A stretch of 64,000 nucleotides of DNA from Bacteroidia bacterium (GTDB taxonomy: Bacteria > Bacteroidota > Bacteroidia > J057). The stretch spans positions 1 to 64,000 of the forward strand of contig JAIBAH010000015.1 of assembly GCA_019695295.1 (NCBI GenBank), given 5' to 3'. Below, piece after piece: positions 35,605-45,228 of the stretch; positions within the stretch are counted from its first letter, which is position 1; each line of letters starts with the position of its first letter. Under the pieces are notes generated by a model, which saw nothing but the letters and a program-made list of their open reading frames with translations, did no database searches and was not told where the DNA came from. A program made the translations under genes and the position numbers.

Positions 35605-37962
35605 CTATTCTCTGATGAGTTTGATTGCTTTTACCACTTTATTGTCCAGTTTCAGGTAACCTGTATAGATTCCCTGTGGCAAATCCAGTGAGTAATTACG
35701 CTGCCCTTCAAAAACCGGAATCGATTTCAATTGTTTTCCCTGAATATCATATACCGACAGTTCCGCTTTGTCAAAATCTGCACTTCCCAGAGAAAGTGTC
35801 AGGGAGTGGGTAAAGGGATTCGGATACACAGCAAAGGAAACATTCTGCGCAAAATCTGTAATGTCCACGCTGTTTTGATTGGGTGCTCCTTTTACAAAGA
35901 AATAGTCAAAAGCCCCTTCGGTAATATGTCCGGGAGTAGCGTCTTCTACTTTCAAAATCATTTTCATACTGGCAGAAGGCGTAATAAAATTAGATACGAC
36001 AATACTGTCATAATTCCATGAATTGTGTACCCCCGAATAATCCTTGACCTGTACCGTTTGAGTACCGTCCGTAAGGGATAGAATAAAATGATCGTTAATC
36101 GCTCCCTGATTGGCCAGGTCTGCATTAAAGAACCACCAGGAATAAGTGATAACGGGATTATTGTAAGCAGTAAGATCAAACTCAGGGGAAGTGAGTTCTG
36201 TATAGCCATTATCCACATCATCATCTCCGACATTTCCTCCGCCGTTACCCGTTACAAAGGCATTCACGCCAATGTCGTTTGCAGCATCATCATCCGGGTT
36301 GGAAGCACTGCCATTTTGAAGAGAAGTTCCTGCCGGTTCTCCTCTTTCCCAGTTGCCACGGGGAGCAGTTCCGCTTTCAGTCCACCCAAAATCGAAATAG
36401 GCGTCATCATAATATCCCTGATCCAGATAAATCGTATCATTCAGGCCGGTAATAGCACTTACATTAATTTTTTGGGTGATATATCCCCATTTTCCAACCA
36501 CAAGGTCATAATTTCCGGCAACGATTGAGCCCGCAACGGTACCGTTGGCAGCAGTAGAATAATTGTAATCAAGGCCGTTATTGTCTGTCATAAATACAGT
36601 AGCAGCAGATACCGGATTGTAAGGATACCAGGATTCTACCACATTTACCGAAGCACTGACAACGCCGGCCGGCACCAACTGAATATTCTGAGTGGTAGTA
36701 ACTCCGTTGGAAAGATTTACGGTAATCGTCTGAGAAATATATCCTGGTTTGGAGTAAGTAACCTGATAACTGCCTGCGGTAGCGGTTCCGGTAGCATAAT
36801 TTCCGTTTGTAAGAGAATTATCGGATGCTAAAGAAGCGAGGGCGATAGTCGCTCCGGAAATCGGGGCTGAAGTATTGGCGTCAGTTATCAGCCCTTCAAG
36901 GTAACACCCTCTGATATAATTGGGTCTTAATACAAAAAGGCCTTCTTCCATATCAGATACGATGATATTGCCGGACGGGAAATAATTGAATACCCCCCAT
37001 GCGCCATTAAATCCGCCTCCGCTCATAGGGCTTGTATCATAATATCCCACCTCAATCATATTGTTGGGGTGAGCTACGTCAAAAATCACTACTCCATCCC
37101 TGTAATAACTTGTAACGCCATAATCATTGATTACGTGAATATTATGCGGAATAGAAGCCCCTGCACTCAGGCTTGAGCGGATTTTGTCGAGTTCCTGAAT
37201 ATTCATTGGGTCAGTGATATCCCACGCATACACATAGGCTGCATTTTTCTCATCTGTAGTGAAACAGGCAGTGCTTGCGTCATTTAACCATGCATTGTGT
37301 GTAAAGGAATTGATATAGGAATGTGTATTTACATCCACCGGCGCATTTTTATTGGTCACATCGATAATGGCGAGCAATCCGTCATTAATCTGTCCGGCGT
37401 ACATGGTATTTCCTCTTACATAACAGTCATGTACATAACGGGTTGTATATTCCCCGATGTATTCCGGTCTCCAGGGGTCATTGTGAAGGTCCAGCACCTG
37501 AAATCCTCCGTTTCCTACATTGGTTCCGTTCAGATAAAGGTATCCGTCCGTTTCAGAAACAGTGTGGATTGTTTCGTTGCCGTGAATAATCGTATCCTTG
37601 TAAGGTGCACTTCCGGGTAAGCCTGATAAATCCACAATCCTCAAACCATCTCCGCCTTCATTGCCGATATAAGCATAATCTCCATAAACTTTTACTTCTC
37701 TCCAGATTGTTTGAATACCGGGTAAAAATTGAACTTCCACAGGGTTGGCAGGGTTGGCAAGACTCACAATAGATACGCCATTTTCAGTACCCACCACTGC
37801 GTATTCGGTGCCATCAGGTGCCACGTACCCCCAAAGATTGGATAGCTGATTACCGGGATAGGACACCTGCCCCAAGAAAGTAACATTGAGGGAACCGGAG
37901 GTTTGCGCCTGAATGCCAAAAATAGAAACAATAAAAAACAGAAATAGTAATTTTCTTGTCAT
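35605..37962 (-). CDS. Choice-of-anchor B family T9SS-secreted protein
   Basis: 785 residues. Signal peptide (LLFLFFIVSIFGI, cleavage near QAQ). Residues about 20-350 are a beta-propeller of LVIP-like repeats (YAVVGTENGVSIVSLANPANP, AYIGNEGGDGLRIVDLSG), the choice-of-anchor B domain. Two carboxypeptidase-regulatory-like domains follow (about 355-510; GLITDANTSAPISGATI), then a jelly-roll-like segment (520-690), and a T9SS type A sorting domain at the end (YPNPFTHSLTLSL, IYTGYLKL). It is secreted and surface-attached or released; likely adhesive or binding, with no catalytic residues seen. A minus-strand -7-like TATATTTG is at 38010-38003. Confidence 0.85.
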   Translation of the reverse strand: MTRKLLFLFFIVSIFGIQAQTSGSLNVTFLGQVSYPGNQLSNLWGYVAPDGTEYAVVGTENGVSIVSLANPANPVEVQFLPGIQTIWREVKVYGDYAYIGNEGGDGLRIVDLSGLPGSAPYKDTIIHGNETIHTVSETDGYLYLNGTNVGNGGFQVLDLHNDPWRPEYIGEYTTRYVHDCYVRGNTMYAGQINDGLLAIIDVTNKNAPVDVNTHSYINSFTHNAWLNDASTACFTTDEKNAAYVYAWDITDPMNIQELDKIRSSLSAGASIPHNIHVINDYGVTSYYRDGVVIFDVAHPNNMIEVGYYDTSPMSGGGFNGAWGVFNYFPSGNIIVSDMEEGLFVLRPNYIRGCYLEGLITDANTSAPISGATIALASLASDNSLTNGNYATGTATAGSYQVTYSKPGYISQTITVNLSNGVTTTQNIQLVPAGVVSASVNVVESWYPYNPVSAATVFMTDNNGLDYNYSTAANGTVAGSIVAGNYDLVVGKWGYITQKINVSAITGLNDTIYLDQGYYDDAYFDFGWTESGTAPRGNWERGEPAGTSLQNGSASNPDDDAANDIGVNAFVTGNGGGNVGDDDVDNGYTELTSPEFDLTAYNNPVITYSWWFFNADLANQGAINDHFILSLTDGTQTVQVKDYSGVHNSWNYDSIVVSNFITPSASMKMILKVEDATPGHITEGAFDYFFVKGAPNQNSVDITDFAQNVSFAVYPNPFTHSLTLSLGSADFDKAELSVYDIQGKQLKSIPVFEGQRNYSLDLPQGIYTGYLKLDNKVVKAIKLIRE

Positions 37963-38073
37963 TTTACTTGATTTTGAATTATTAAATATAATATAGAGTC
38001 TGCAAATATACAGATATTTAAAAGAATACCCCTTCTAACGAAATAATTATAATAAAGTAGCTGCACTTCAGAA

Positions 38074-39060
38074 TTATTTTTTCAGTAAATAGATAAAAAA
38101 TGGCACTCCCAGAAGGGCTGTAATTATCCCTATTGGCATTCCTGCAGGAGGCAGCAATACTCTCGTAAAGCTATCGCACAAAACGAGATAAACAGCCCCT
38201 GTCAAATAGGAAGGAAGAATCAGATTTGCGTGAAGTGCTCCTGAAAACCGGCGGCATACATGAGGAATTATCATCCCGACAAACCCAATCGGACCTGTAA
38301 AAGCCACAAGCCCGCCGATTGCGCAAGATACTACGAGAAATATTCCGGTTTTCCATTTTTTTACGGATAGCCCTAAAGACTGAGCAGTAACTTCCCCCAT
38401 CAGCAGCAAATCCATTCTGCCGGAAAAAACCCAGCAAAAAACAATCAGAAAAACCGATAAAAATCCGGTTATATATATGCTTTCCGGAGTAGCCTTTTCA
38501 AAACTCCCGAAGGTCCAGAAAATCAGTTTATGTATTTTATCCTGCTCAGCAAACCGGTAGATAAAAAAACCGGTAAGTGCAGTACAGATTGCACTTGTAG
38601 CTACTCCTGCCATCAAAAAATGTTCTTTGTCGGATTGCAGCGTGTAGTAACTGAGGAGTAAAACCAAAACCAGGCTCATCATGGCTCCAATCCATGCAAA
38701 AACCGGCAGGGTAAAGTAGGAAAACAGGGTTACAGGAATCAGACCAAACAATAATATATTCACCCCTAGCCCCGCTCCGGCCGTTATTCCCATAATGTAA
38801 GGGTCGGCGAGCGGATTCCGCACGAGGGTTTGCATACATAATCCGGAGAGACTGAGAATTCCCCCCGCAGTAAGGGCAAGTAAAGCCCTTGGCAGGCGAA
38901 TGTCTGTAATAATATCTCTATGCGGATGCGGATTGCCCGCCAAAACAGAAAGTACCTCGCGGAAAGAAATCTGCATGCTTCCAATGGATAGATTCCAGGC
39001 AAGCGCAAGGAGGAGCAATACACTCAGAATCATGCAAATCATGAAAACCTTTCGTTTCAT
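38074..39060 (-). CDS. FecCD-type iron/cobalamin ABC permease
   Basis: 328 residues, about ten membrane helices, BtuC/FhuB family. Conserved segments: DIRLPRALLALTAGGILSLSG, QTLVRNPLADPYIMGITAGAGLG, and GPIGFVGMIIPHVCRR near the C-terminus. It forms the channel for a siderophore, haem or cobalamin complex. It overlaps the binding-lipoprotein gene by 4 nt, so the two are translated together. The ATPase subunit and a TonB receptor are not in the window. Confidence 0.93.
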   Translation of the reverse strand: MKRKVFMICMILSVLLLLALAWNLSIGSMQISFREVLSVLAGNPHPHRDIITDIRLPRALLALTAGGILSLSGLCMQTLVRNPLADPYIMGITAGAGLGVNILLFGLIPVTLFSYFTLPVFAWIGAMMSLVLVLLLSYYTLQSDKEHFLMAGVATSAICTALTGFFIYRFAEQDKIHKLIFWTFGSFEKATPESIYITGFLSVFLIVFCWVFSGRMDLLLMGEVTAQSLGLSVKKWKTGIFLVVSCAIGGLVAFTGPIGFVGMIIPHVCRRFSGALHANLILPSYLTGAVYLVLCDSFTRVLLPPAGMPIGIITALLGVPFFIYLLKK

Positions 39061-39998
39061 TTTTCGGTAGTGAACTTATCCGGAGTAAGCTGTGAATGTA
39101 AAATATGGGTTAAATCCAGCAAAGCCATTGTCGTGCGGGGCCCGGGTCTGTAATACACATCCGGGTCCGTAATAAAAATGTGTTTTTGCATATCAGCAAC
39201 CGTATTGTACAAAGGAGGATATTTCATAATCAGCTTGGTATAGGCCTCCGTATCATTGGTGGGAATAATGATATACTCAGGCTGAAGGCTCATGATTTCC
39301 TCTACGGTGGTAGTAGGATAGGGGTCATTTTTATCTTTAAATATATTGGTTCCTCCGGACTTTACAATGAGTTCATTGAGGTAACCGGTTCCTCCGATTA
39401 CTTTCAGGGGTTCGTCGCTGACGAGAATCATCGTACGGTATTTGGCGAGATTTTGTGTCATAGACCAGACCTTCTTCTCAATATTTTCCAGAGAGTCCGC
39501 TGCTTTTATTGCATTTGCTTCACAATCGAGCAGTTTACCGGTTTCTTTCATACACCGGTAAATGTCTTTCATATTACTGTAAGACTGCTGATAAACCTTG
39601 ATATTTTGTTTTTCCAGCAAAGCAATGGCATCCGGGGAAAATATTTCGTTTGTAGTAATTACAATATCGGGATTCAGGGATTTTAGTTTTTCGACATCCA
39701 AAGCAGGAAAAGTAGTGATTACCGGTAAAGCATTTGCTTTTTCGGGGTAGTTACAGGCCTGAGACCGGGCTATCAGTTTCTTCTCTCCTCCGATGGCAAA
39801 AATCATTTCCGTTACGCTCGGAGCCAGCGAAACGGCTTTTTGAACGGCATGATCAAGTTTAATTTCTTTTCCGGTATCATCTTTCCACTGATTGGTAACA
39901 GGAGGTGCATTTTTTACCAGTTCTTTTTTATCCCCATTACAGGCAAACAAAAAAAATACAGCCATAAAGGCAATTCCCTGAAAAAAAGATTTCTTCAT
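39057..39998 (-). CDS. ABC transporter substrate-binding lipoprotein (BtuF-like)
   Basis: 313 residues. Lipoprotein signal with lipobox FLFAC (Cys about residue 20), so anchored to a membrane facing the periplasm. Two lobes of the helical-backbone class III fold: VQKAVSLAPSVTEMIFAIGG and LKSLNPDIVITTNEIFSPD. It would capture a metal chelate or cobalamin for the overlapping FecCD-type permease. I checked upstream for a B12 riboswitch and did not find its conserved box; regulation is unknown. Confidence 0.9.
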   Translation of the reverse strand: MKKSFFQGIAFMAVFFLFACNGDKKELVKNAPPVTNQWKDDTGKEIKLDHAVQKAVSLAPSVTEMIFAIGGEKKLIARSQACNYPEKANALPVITTFPALDVEKLKSLNPDIVITTNEIFSPDAIALLEKQNIKVYQQSYSNMKDIYRCMKETGKLLDCEANAIKAADSLENIEKKVWSMTQNLAKYRTMILVSDEPLKVIGGTGYLNELIVKSGGTNIFKDKNDPYPTTTVEEIMSLQPEYIIIPTNDTEAYTKLIMKYPPLYNTVADMQKHIFITDPDVYYRPGPRTTMALLDLTHILHSQLTPDKFTTEK

Positions 39999-40159
39999 AT
40001 ATTTACGAATAGCAGTTTATTTAAAAATATCACTCCAATATAAACTGCAAAATAAGGAATTTTATTTGACGCTTCCAAAAGGGAAAAATTACTGCCCTGT
40101 CCGACTTACTGATTGCCTCTTCAGGCTTTACGGGATGATTTACCTCAGCATATAAATAA

Positions 40160-40193
40160 AATTCCCCCCGACCTGATTAAGCCAGAGGGAATT
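40160..40193 (-). terminator. Terminator after caspase-fold gene
   Basis: Stem AATTCCCCC (about 40160-40168) with the GAGGGAATT arm (40185-40193), allowing G-U pairs; on the minus strand followed by TTTATTTATA. Confidence 0.6.
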
Positions 40194-40211
40194 ACTCAAA
40201 TATTTTTTAAA

Positions 40212-41981
40212 TTACTTTTTTCTTTTGAACACAAAAACGCCTCCTTCATCTCCTACATCCCTTAAAGCAGTTCCCTGAGGATGTTGGTCGGCATTGTTGA
40301 GCATTTTGGATTTGATTGTCTGAAAAAGCGCGTCAGCTCTTACTGCAGAAGTTTTATTTTCAGTTAATCCTTCTGAAAGTGCTTTGGCAAACGGGCTGTT
40401 TTTACCGGGGATACCGTCTTCCACATTTTCAAAGTCACCCGAAGTAATTACCCATCTTGATTTTTTATTTTCCAGAGGCTCATATCCTGAACGTACCAGC
40501 AGTGAACCCGCAAAGCAGGCGTCTGCAATCAGCAGTGTATGAAAAGAAGGAATAAAACGTACCATATCTCTCACGGTAGAGTTAGGGATATAGCTTGAGA
40601 TATCGCCTTTTTCAGCATCCGAAGGAATCCAGTAGCCGATTTCAGAAAGTTCGTCATAATATCCGTGTCCGGCATAATAAACGACAAGGTTATCGTCCGG
40701 AGTAAGGCTTCTTGCAAGACTATCGAGTTTTTTCAGAATATTTCTGCGGGTCGCTTTTTCATCGAAGAGAAACATCATATTACTGAAATCAAACTGATAA
40801 TTTTCTGCCAGTGTTTTTCCTACGAGTTTACAATCGACCGTAGGGTTTGACAAATCAGGCCAGAAATCATATTTATTGATACCGATAAAGAAAACATAGT
40901 TTTTCCCGCCTCTTTCATTCAGCCCGGAGCCTTTCATGGAAGCAGAGGGAGTAAAATTAGCGGAAGCCACCACAGCTGAAACCGGTTCCTGCTTTCCGAG
41001 ATAAACGATATCCAGAATAGTCTGGGAAATATTTTCATTATTATCAGTTGCCTCTATCAACACCCGGGTAGTATCCTTCAGTAAAACGGTTTTATAATTC
41101 AGCAGTCCGGCCTGCAGGGTCACGATTTCATTATTAACCCTTACTTCTCTCACGCCAAAAGCATCACCCACTTTGGAACTGATTTGCAGTTCTCTCTGTT
41201 TGGAATGGAACATAAAGTGGTCACCGCTGTAGGAACGGGATTCAGATACAGAAATCAACTCTTTGGTATCCGGCTTAACGAAAGAAATCAGCGGGCTTTG
41301 GTTATCATTTGCTTTCAACTCGTACAAATCAAGAGAAGGGGAAATAAACATCGCCTTATTACTGAAATTATAGCCAATCTGAGTACCGCGTATTGCTCTG
41401 GCCTCACATTCATACACATTCACTCCGTTAATAAAGAAGTACCACTTATTCCCTGCCTGACGAAAGGTAAGTTTATTGTGGCTTCCGGTCATGATGCTGC
41501 TGGAGTTGGTATTAAACAGAAGGAATTTCTCAACTCCCTGCTCAACCTGTGTAATGGAGAAGTTCTGGTCCAGAGAAATCCAGAGAGCATAATAATTATT
41601 ATTATCTTTTGCACCGAAGCACATTCCGATTTTACCACTGCTTCTTACCCATTTTACAGAGGTTTCCAGTTCGAAAGATTTTCTGGTATCAAAACTTACA
41701 GGATACAACTTTGTAAACGAATTACTGTTTTCTGCATTCAGCTTTACCAGTAAAACGTGCTGCTGATCGGAAATAAGCGTCTGGAAATTTTGATTTTTTT
41801 CTTCCCAGTGATTATGGTTATCTTCAAACCTCTCAGAAAAAATCGTTTTTTTGCCTTCCGCAGCAATTCCGTCATAAAGCTGAGGTTTCCATAAGCCCTG
41901 TGCTGAAACAGAACTCAATGCCCCTGTAATAAACAAGGCAGCTACCCCAATGATTATTTTTTGTATTACACTTCTATTCAT
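40212..41981 (-). CDS. Exported caspase-fold protein with lectin-like N-terminus
   Basis: 589 residues. Signal peptide (IIIGVAALFITGAL, cleavage near VSAQ). Residues about 45-225 look like a concanavalin/laminin-G-type beta sandwich (FSERFEDNHNHWEE, KIGMCFGAKDNNNYYALWI). A second beta domain, about 230-330, is Ig-like. The caspase (C14) domain spans 360-589: FFIGINKYDFWPDL, catalytic His439 in VYYAGHGY, Cys489 in IADACFAGS. All elements for cysteine peptidase activity are there. A minus-strand -7-like TATCTTTG (42144-42137) would give a ~150-nt leader. It resembles exported caspase family proteins of Bacteroidota with unknown substrates. Confidence 0.85.
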   Translation of the reverse strand: MNRSVIQKIIIGVAALFITGALSSVSAQGLWKPQLYDGIAAEGKKTIFSERFEDNHNHWEEKNQNFQTLISDQQHVLLVKLNAENSNSFTKLYPVSFDTRKSFELETSVKWVRSSGKIGMCFGAKDNNNYYALWISLDQNFSITQVEQGVEKFLLFNTNSSSIMTGSHNKLTFRQAGNKWYFFINGVNVYECEARAIRGTQIGYNFSNKAMFISPSLDLYELKANDNQSPLISFVKPDTKELISVSESRSYSGDHFMFHSKQRELQISSKVGDAFGVREVRVNNEIVTLQAGLLNYKTVLLKDTTRVLIEATDNNENISQTILDIVYLGKQEPVSAVVASANFTPSASMKGSGLNERGGKNYVFFIGINKYDFWPDLSNPTVDCKLVGKTLAENYQFDFSNMMFLFDEKATRRNILKKLDSLARSLTPDDNLVVYYAGHGYYDELSEIGYWIPSDAEKGDISSYIPNSTVRDMVRFIPSFHTLLIADACFAGSLLVRSGYEPLENKKSRWVITSGDFENVEDGIPGKNSPFAKALSEGLTENKTSAVRADALFQTIKSKMLNNADQHPQGTALRDVGDEGGVFVFKRKK

Positions 41982-42710
41982 ACGGGAAAAAATTATTACT
42001 CCATTAACCCATTAATATTAAACTTATACAGAACCTTCGCAAAAACCATACCTGAATGTAAGTTTTTAAAAAAAAATAATATTTTATTGTATAATTTTTT
42101 GCTTTTGCATTTTAAATTAAACCCTGTTCGAAGTGACAAAGATACGAAAAAATATAATTATCATCATAAAAATAAAAAAAATTACAGCATTCGTCTTTTC
42201 AGAAGAACTCATAAAGTATTTGTACACATGAAGCAATTAAAGAATAATTATCCGGATAACTTTATGATTCCGCATTTTTCTGAGGGTAAACAGGGCTAAT
42301 AATCAGCGTTTCACCGAATTATTCGGGTATTATTTTTTCCGAACTGTAAATTTTCATGGACTTTTTTCTTTAAAATTGTACAAACTATTCTGTTTTATTG
42401 CTTAGTATTTTATCCATGCTCTCTGACAAAATCCATCAATTACGATTCATGTAAGTTTATTGAAAATAATCATCCGAAAAATAAATTTAATGTATTTAAA
42501 AAACGATAAACTTATTTGAGGTTTTTTCGTTATGTATAGTCTTGCAGAATCCTTGTTTTTTGGGGGGATTGAAAAAACAAAAGATTCTGCTTTGTAAAGC
42601 CTATAATTCCGACTTGAAATGATTGCAACCGGGGATTATTCCGGACAATTTCACAGACAGGTTAAATTATATAAAATAAATAAATCATAAGTCAGCAGAT
42701 TAATTACCAC
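41982..42710. other. Divergent intergenic region
   Basis: 729 bp, AT-rich, between the leftward caspase-fold gene and the rightward acyltransferase-like gene. It holds a -7-like element at 42137-42144 (minus) and a long hairpin at 42544-42590. A 112-codon frame at 41961-42299 looks non-coding. Confidence 0.5.
42544..42590. repeat. Long imperfect hairpin
   Basis: GCAGAATC (42544-42551) pairs with GATTCTGC (42583-42590), extended inward by T-run/A-run pairing with one mismatch and one bulge; the loop is G-rich. No T-run follows, so a simple terminator is unlikely. Confidence 0.55.
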
Positions 42711-44003
42711 ATGAATGCTTCGGTTTGTTCTGTACAACAGGTTTTAGGGAAAAGAGGGCTCAGCAGCTCCGGTGCTCTGGTTCTGGACTCAATCCAAACA
42801 CATATATATAATACAATCGGAGAAATTCCGGCCGATGCCTGGGATAGCCTTCTTCAGGCCTCTCATTATTACCTGAACCGGAATTATCTGAAAGCACTGG
42901 AAACATGCGCAAAAGAAGATCAGCAGTTCCGGTATATACTGATTACCCAAAAGGAACAGCCGCTGATTGCAGCTTATTGCCAGATTATTCCATTTGATGT
43001 AGGCAAAACCGGTAATTACACACAATCCTCCACCGAAAACCCCGGTTTTAGCTTTAAATCTTTCGCCTCCGGGATTTTTAACAGAATTATGTCCAACATG
43101 GAAGTTAATCTTCTGGTTTGTGGCAATGTATATCTCTCCGGGGAGTATGGTTTTGCGGTTCACCCTGCAATTTCTGAGAAAAAAGCCTATCAATACCTAC
43201 TGGAAGCAATGCAAACCCTCATAAAACAGGACCATAAAAAAGTATCTGCTATTCTGATTAAAGATTTTTATACGGAAAGTGAACATCCTGTGGAGATTTT
43301 TGATCAGGATGGGTTTCATCTGTTCCATGCCGACCCGATTATGCTGATGGATATTCCCAAAGAATGGAATACGTTTGAAGATTACTCCAATCTTTTGTCT
43401 TCGAAATACCGTCAGAGACTCAAGGGTGCCTACAAAAAAAGCCAGCATCTGACGACAAGAGAACTCTCACTGGAAGACGTAATTGCCCTCAACAATCAGT
43501 TATTTCCTTTATTTGAAAATGTAGTCCGCAAATCTTCCTTTAATCTGAAGGATACTCCCAGGGAATATTTTATTGCGCTCAAAAAGCACCTGAAAGAGGA
43601 TATTAAAATCACTGCCTATTTTGACAAGGAAGAACTTGTTGGATTTATGACGGTAATCCGTGCCGGAAATCATCTGGAAGCCCATTTTCTCGGATATGAT
43701 GAAAACCAGAATCATCAGTGTAAAATGTATATGAGAATGCTTTATGACATGATTAAAACCGGTATCGAGGAAAATTTCTCCCGTATTTCCTTTGGGAGAA
43801 CTGCAATGGAAATCAAAACCACAGTGGGTGCAGTACCCAATCCGGCCAATCTGTACCTTAAACTCACGAATCCTGTATTTAATTTTCTGGGTGGCCCCGT
43901 AATCCGAAATATCCGTCAGGAGGTTTTTGTGCCCCGCCATCCGTTCAAAGGTCAGGAAGAACTCGAAGGCAAACAAGCCGAAAAAGACAATCCGGGAAGC
44001 TGA
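42711..44003 (+). CDS. GNAT/FemAB-like N-acyltransferase family protein
   Basis: 430 residues, cytoplasmic, no signal. The pattern matches the peptidoglycan-biosynthesis/GNAT-like family: IYNTIGEIPADAWDSLL near the start, RNYLKALETC, YILITQKEQPLIAAYCQII, SKYRQRLKGAYKKS in the middle and LVGFMTVIRAGNHLEAHFLGYD, then ISFGRTAMEIKTTVGA toward the end, which resembles the acyl-CoA binding half of GNAT domains. Substrate is not known; FemAB relatives move amino acids to lipid II, others acylate small molecules. Monocistronic, no nearby pathway genes. Confidence 0.7.
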   Translation: MNASVCSVQQVLGKRGLSSSGALVLDSIQTHIYNTIGEIPADAWDSLLQASHYYLNRNYLKALETCAKEDQQFRYILITQKEQPLIAAYCQIIPFDVGKTGNYTQSSTENPGFSFKSFASGIFNRIMSNMEVNLLVCGNVYLSGEYGFAVHPAISEKKAYQYLLEAMQTLIKQDHKKVSAILIKDFYTESEHPVEIFDQDGFHLFHADPIMLMDIPKEWNTFEDYSNLLSSKYRQRLKGAYKKSQHLTTRELSLEDVIALNNQLFPLFENVVRKSSFNLKDTPREYFIALKKHLKEDIKITAYFDKEELVGFMTVIRAGNHLEAHFLGYDENQNHQCKMYMRMLYDMIKTGIEENFSRISFGRTAMEIKTTVGAVPNPANLYLKLTNPVFNFLGGPVIRNIRQEVFVPRHPFKGQEELEGKQAEKDNPGS

Positions 44004-44248
44004 TTATGGTTATTTTCAACTTTTTTGTAACTCAGGGAAAAGTGGCTTTTTTACATAAAATAACAAGATAAAAACACCGGTTTATTTTCCTGAAAAAAGT
44101 TTGAAAAAGATTTAAAAATACATCATAAAATACTGATATTCAATTTATTAAATTTTAATATTTTTTCATTTTTTTTCAAAAAAACGCAACGAAGCTGCTT
44201 TTTTTACGTATAATTATATATATTCAAAACACCAAAATCATTAAACGT

Positions 44249-44563
44249 ATGAAAGCAGTAATGAAGAATGTGTTGCAGGCTGCCGTGACGCATCAGGCAG
44301 TGTGTAATGTAAAACTGAAGCATGAACCGGCGACCCGTCGTTTGCATCCGTATGGGTTACTGAAAAATCCGGCTGGAAAACAAATGCTGATTTGCTGGCA
44401 GGAAGAAGGTCATTCAGCGAGTAAAAAAGTTCCGAATTTCAGAACGTTGCCTATTGACGATGTTTCCAATCTGGAAATCACAACAGACAGTTTTGATATT
44501 CACCAGAAATTCAATCCAACAAGCAAAATGTACAAAGGCTGGGAGTTTCATCTGAACAAATAA
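44249..44563 (+). CDS. Small stand-alone WYL-like domain protein
   Basis: 104 residues. The region 28-100 fits a WYL-type Sm-like beta barrel: RRLHPYGLLKNPAGKQMLICWQ gives the R-x-x-PYGL core and the strand after it, then PNFRTLPIDDVSNLEI matches the ...FRLDRI.. segment, and FNPTSKMYKGWEF ends it. WYL domains sense ligands or nucleic acids in transcription regulators and Cas-linked proteins, but here there is no HTH. I am moderately sure of the fold only. Closed by a terminator at 44619-44642; no co-directional neighbour. Confidence 0.55.
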   Translation: MKAVMKNVLQAAVTHQAVCNVKLKHEPATRRLHPYGLLKNPAGKQMLICWQEEGHSASKKVPNFRTLPIDDVSNLEITTDSFDIHQKFNPTSKMYKGWEFHLNK

Positions 44564-44618
44564 AAATATAGTTTTTTTCATTGCCTGAAATATCACAGGT
44601 TCTCACAATAAGAATCAT

Positions 44619-44650
44619 GCCGGACACCACCCAAAGTCCGGCTTTTTTTA
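44619..44650 (+). terminator. Rho-independent terminator
   Basis: GCCGGAC (44619-44625) pairs with GTCCGGC (44636-44642), followed by seven T. Confidence 0.85.
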
Positions 44651-44652
44651 TT

Positions 44653-45228
44653 TTAGAATCCGGGCAGATATCGGTAAAACGCTGCAATTTCTCTCGGAAT
44701 GCTGTATAAATCCCGCCACTCTGTATATTTTGCTCCGGCTCCGGCTACCTCCTTAAAACCCTGCTGCCGGAAAAGCATCTTGGTCCGGGTGATGTGAAAA
44801 TACTGGGAAATCACCATCACCGAGTGAATCTGGAGACTGTCTGCGATTTTCTTTGCGTTGATGGCGGTCAGCTGGGTGGTATATCCCTCATTGTCGGTGA
44901 AAATATCTTCCGGTTTTACGCCTTTGGCAATCAGAAATTCCTGCATTTTGGTTCCCTCCCAATGCCCTTCTTTACCTAGGCCTCCGCTTACCATGAGTTT
45001 CCCGACCTGATGATTCTGATACCGTTTCAGCCCTTCTTCCAGTCTTTTTTGTAATCGGGGAGAAAGGCTTCCGTCCGGAAATACAGTGCTTCCGGGTATC
45101 ACTCCCAACTGCGCATTCCCCTCAGGCTCCCGGGTGCCGTCATAGATTATCCAGGCTGTATTACAAACCATAAAAATAATAAAAAACAAAAATAAACGCA
45201 GTACGTATATTTTGATTTTTCGAAACAT
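44653..45228 (-). CDS. SanA/YdcF (DUF218) family protein
   Basis: 191 residues. One N-terminal membrane anchor (YVLRLFLFFIIFMVCNTAWII) then the DUF218 Rossmann-like domain: LGVIPGSTVFPDGSLSPRLQKRL, LMVSGGLGKEG, the acidic segment DIFTDNEGYTT and VISQYFHITRTKMLF. E. coli SanA and ElyC of this family affect envelope integrity and lipid-carrier or enterobacterial antigen metabolism. The precise reaction is unknown. It faces the WYL-like gene with a shared terminator between. Confidence 0.85.
   Translation of the reverse strand: MFRKIKIYVLRLFLFFIIFMVCNTAWIIYDGTREPEGNAQLGVIPGSTVFPDGSLSPRLQKRLEEGLKRYQNHQVGKLMVSGGLGKEGHWEGTKMQEFLIAKGVKPEDIFTDNEGYTTQLTAINAKKIADSLQIHSVMVISQYFHITRTKMLFRQQGFKEVAGAGAKYTEWRDLYSIPREIAAFYRYLPGF

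Noticed and set aside
39999-40211. Cobalamin riboswitch upstream of the BtuF/BtuC-like genes
   Set aside because: The conserved B12-box-like GCCACTG and the core arrangement are not visible; only a terminator for the upstream gene is present.
41961-42299. 112-codon plus-strand frame between the caspase gene and the acyltransferase-like gene
   Set aside because: Very rich in Lys, Asn, Tyr and Phe as expected from AT-rich non-coding DNA; overlaps the start of the leftward gene and a -7-like element of that gene.
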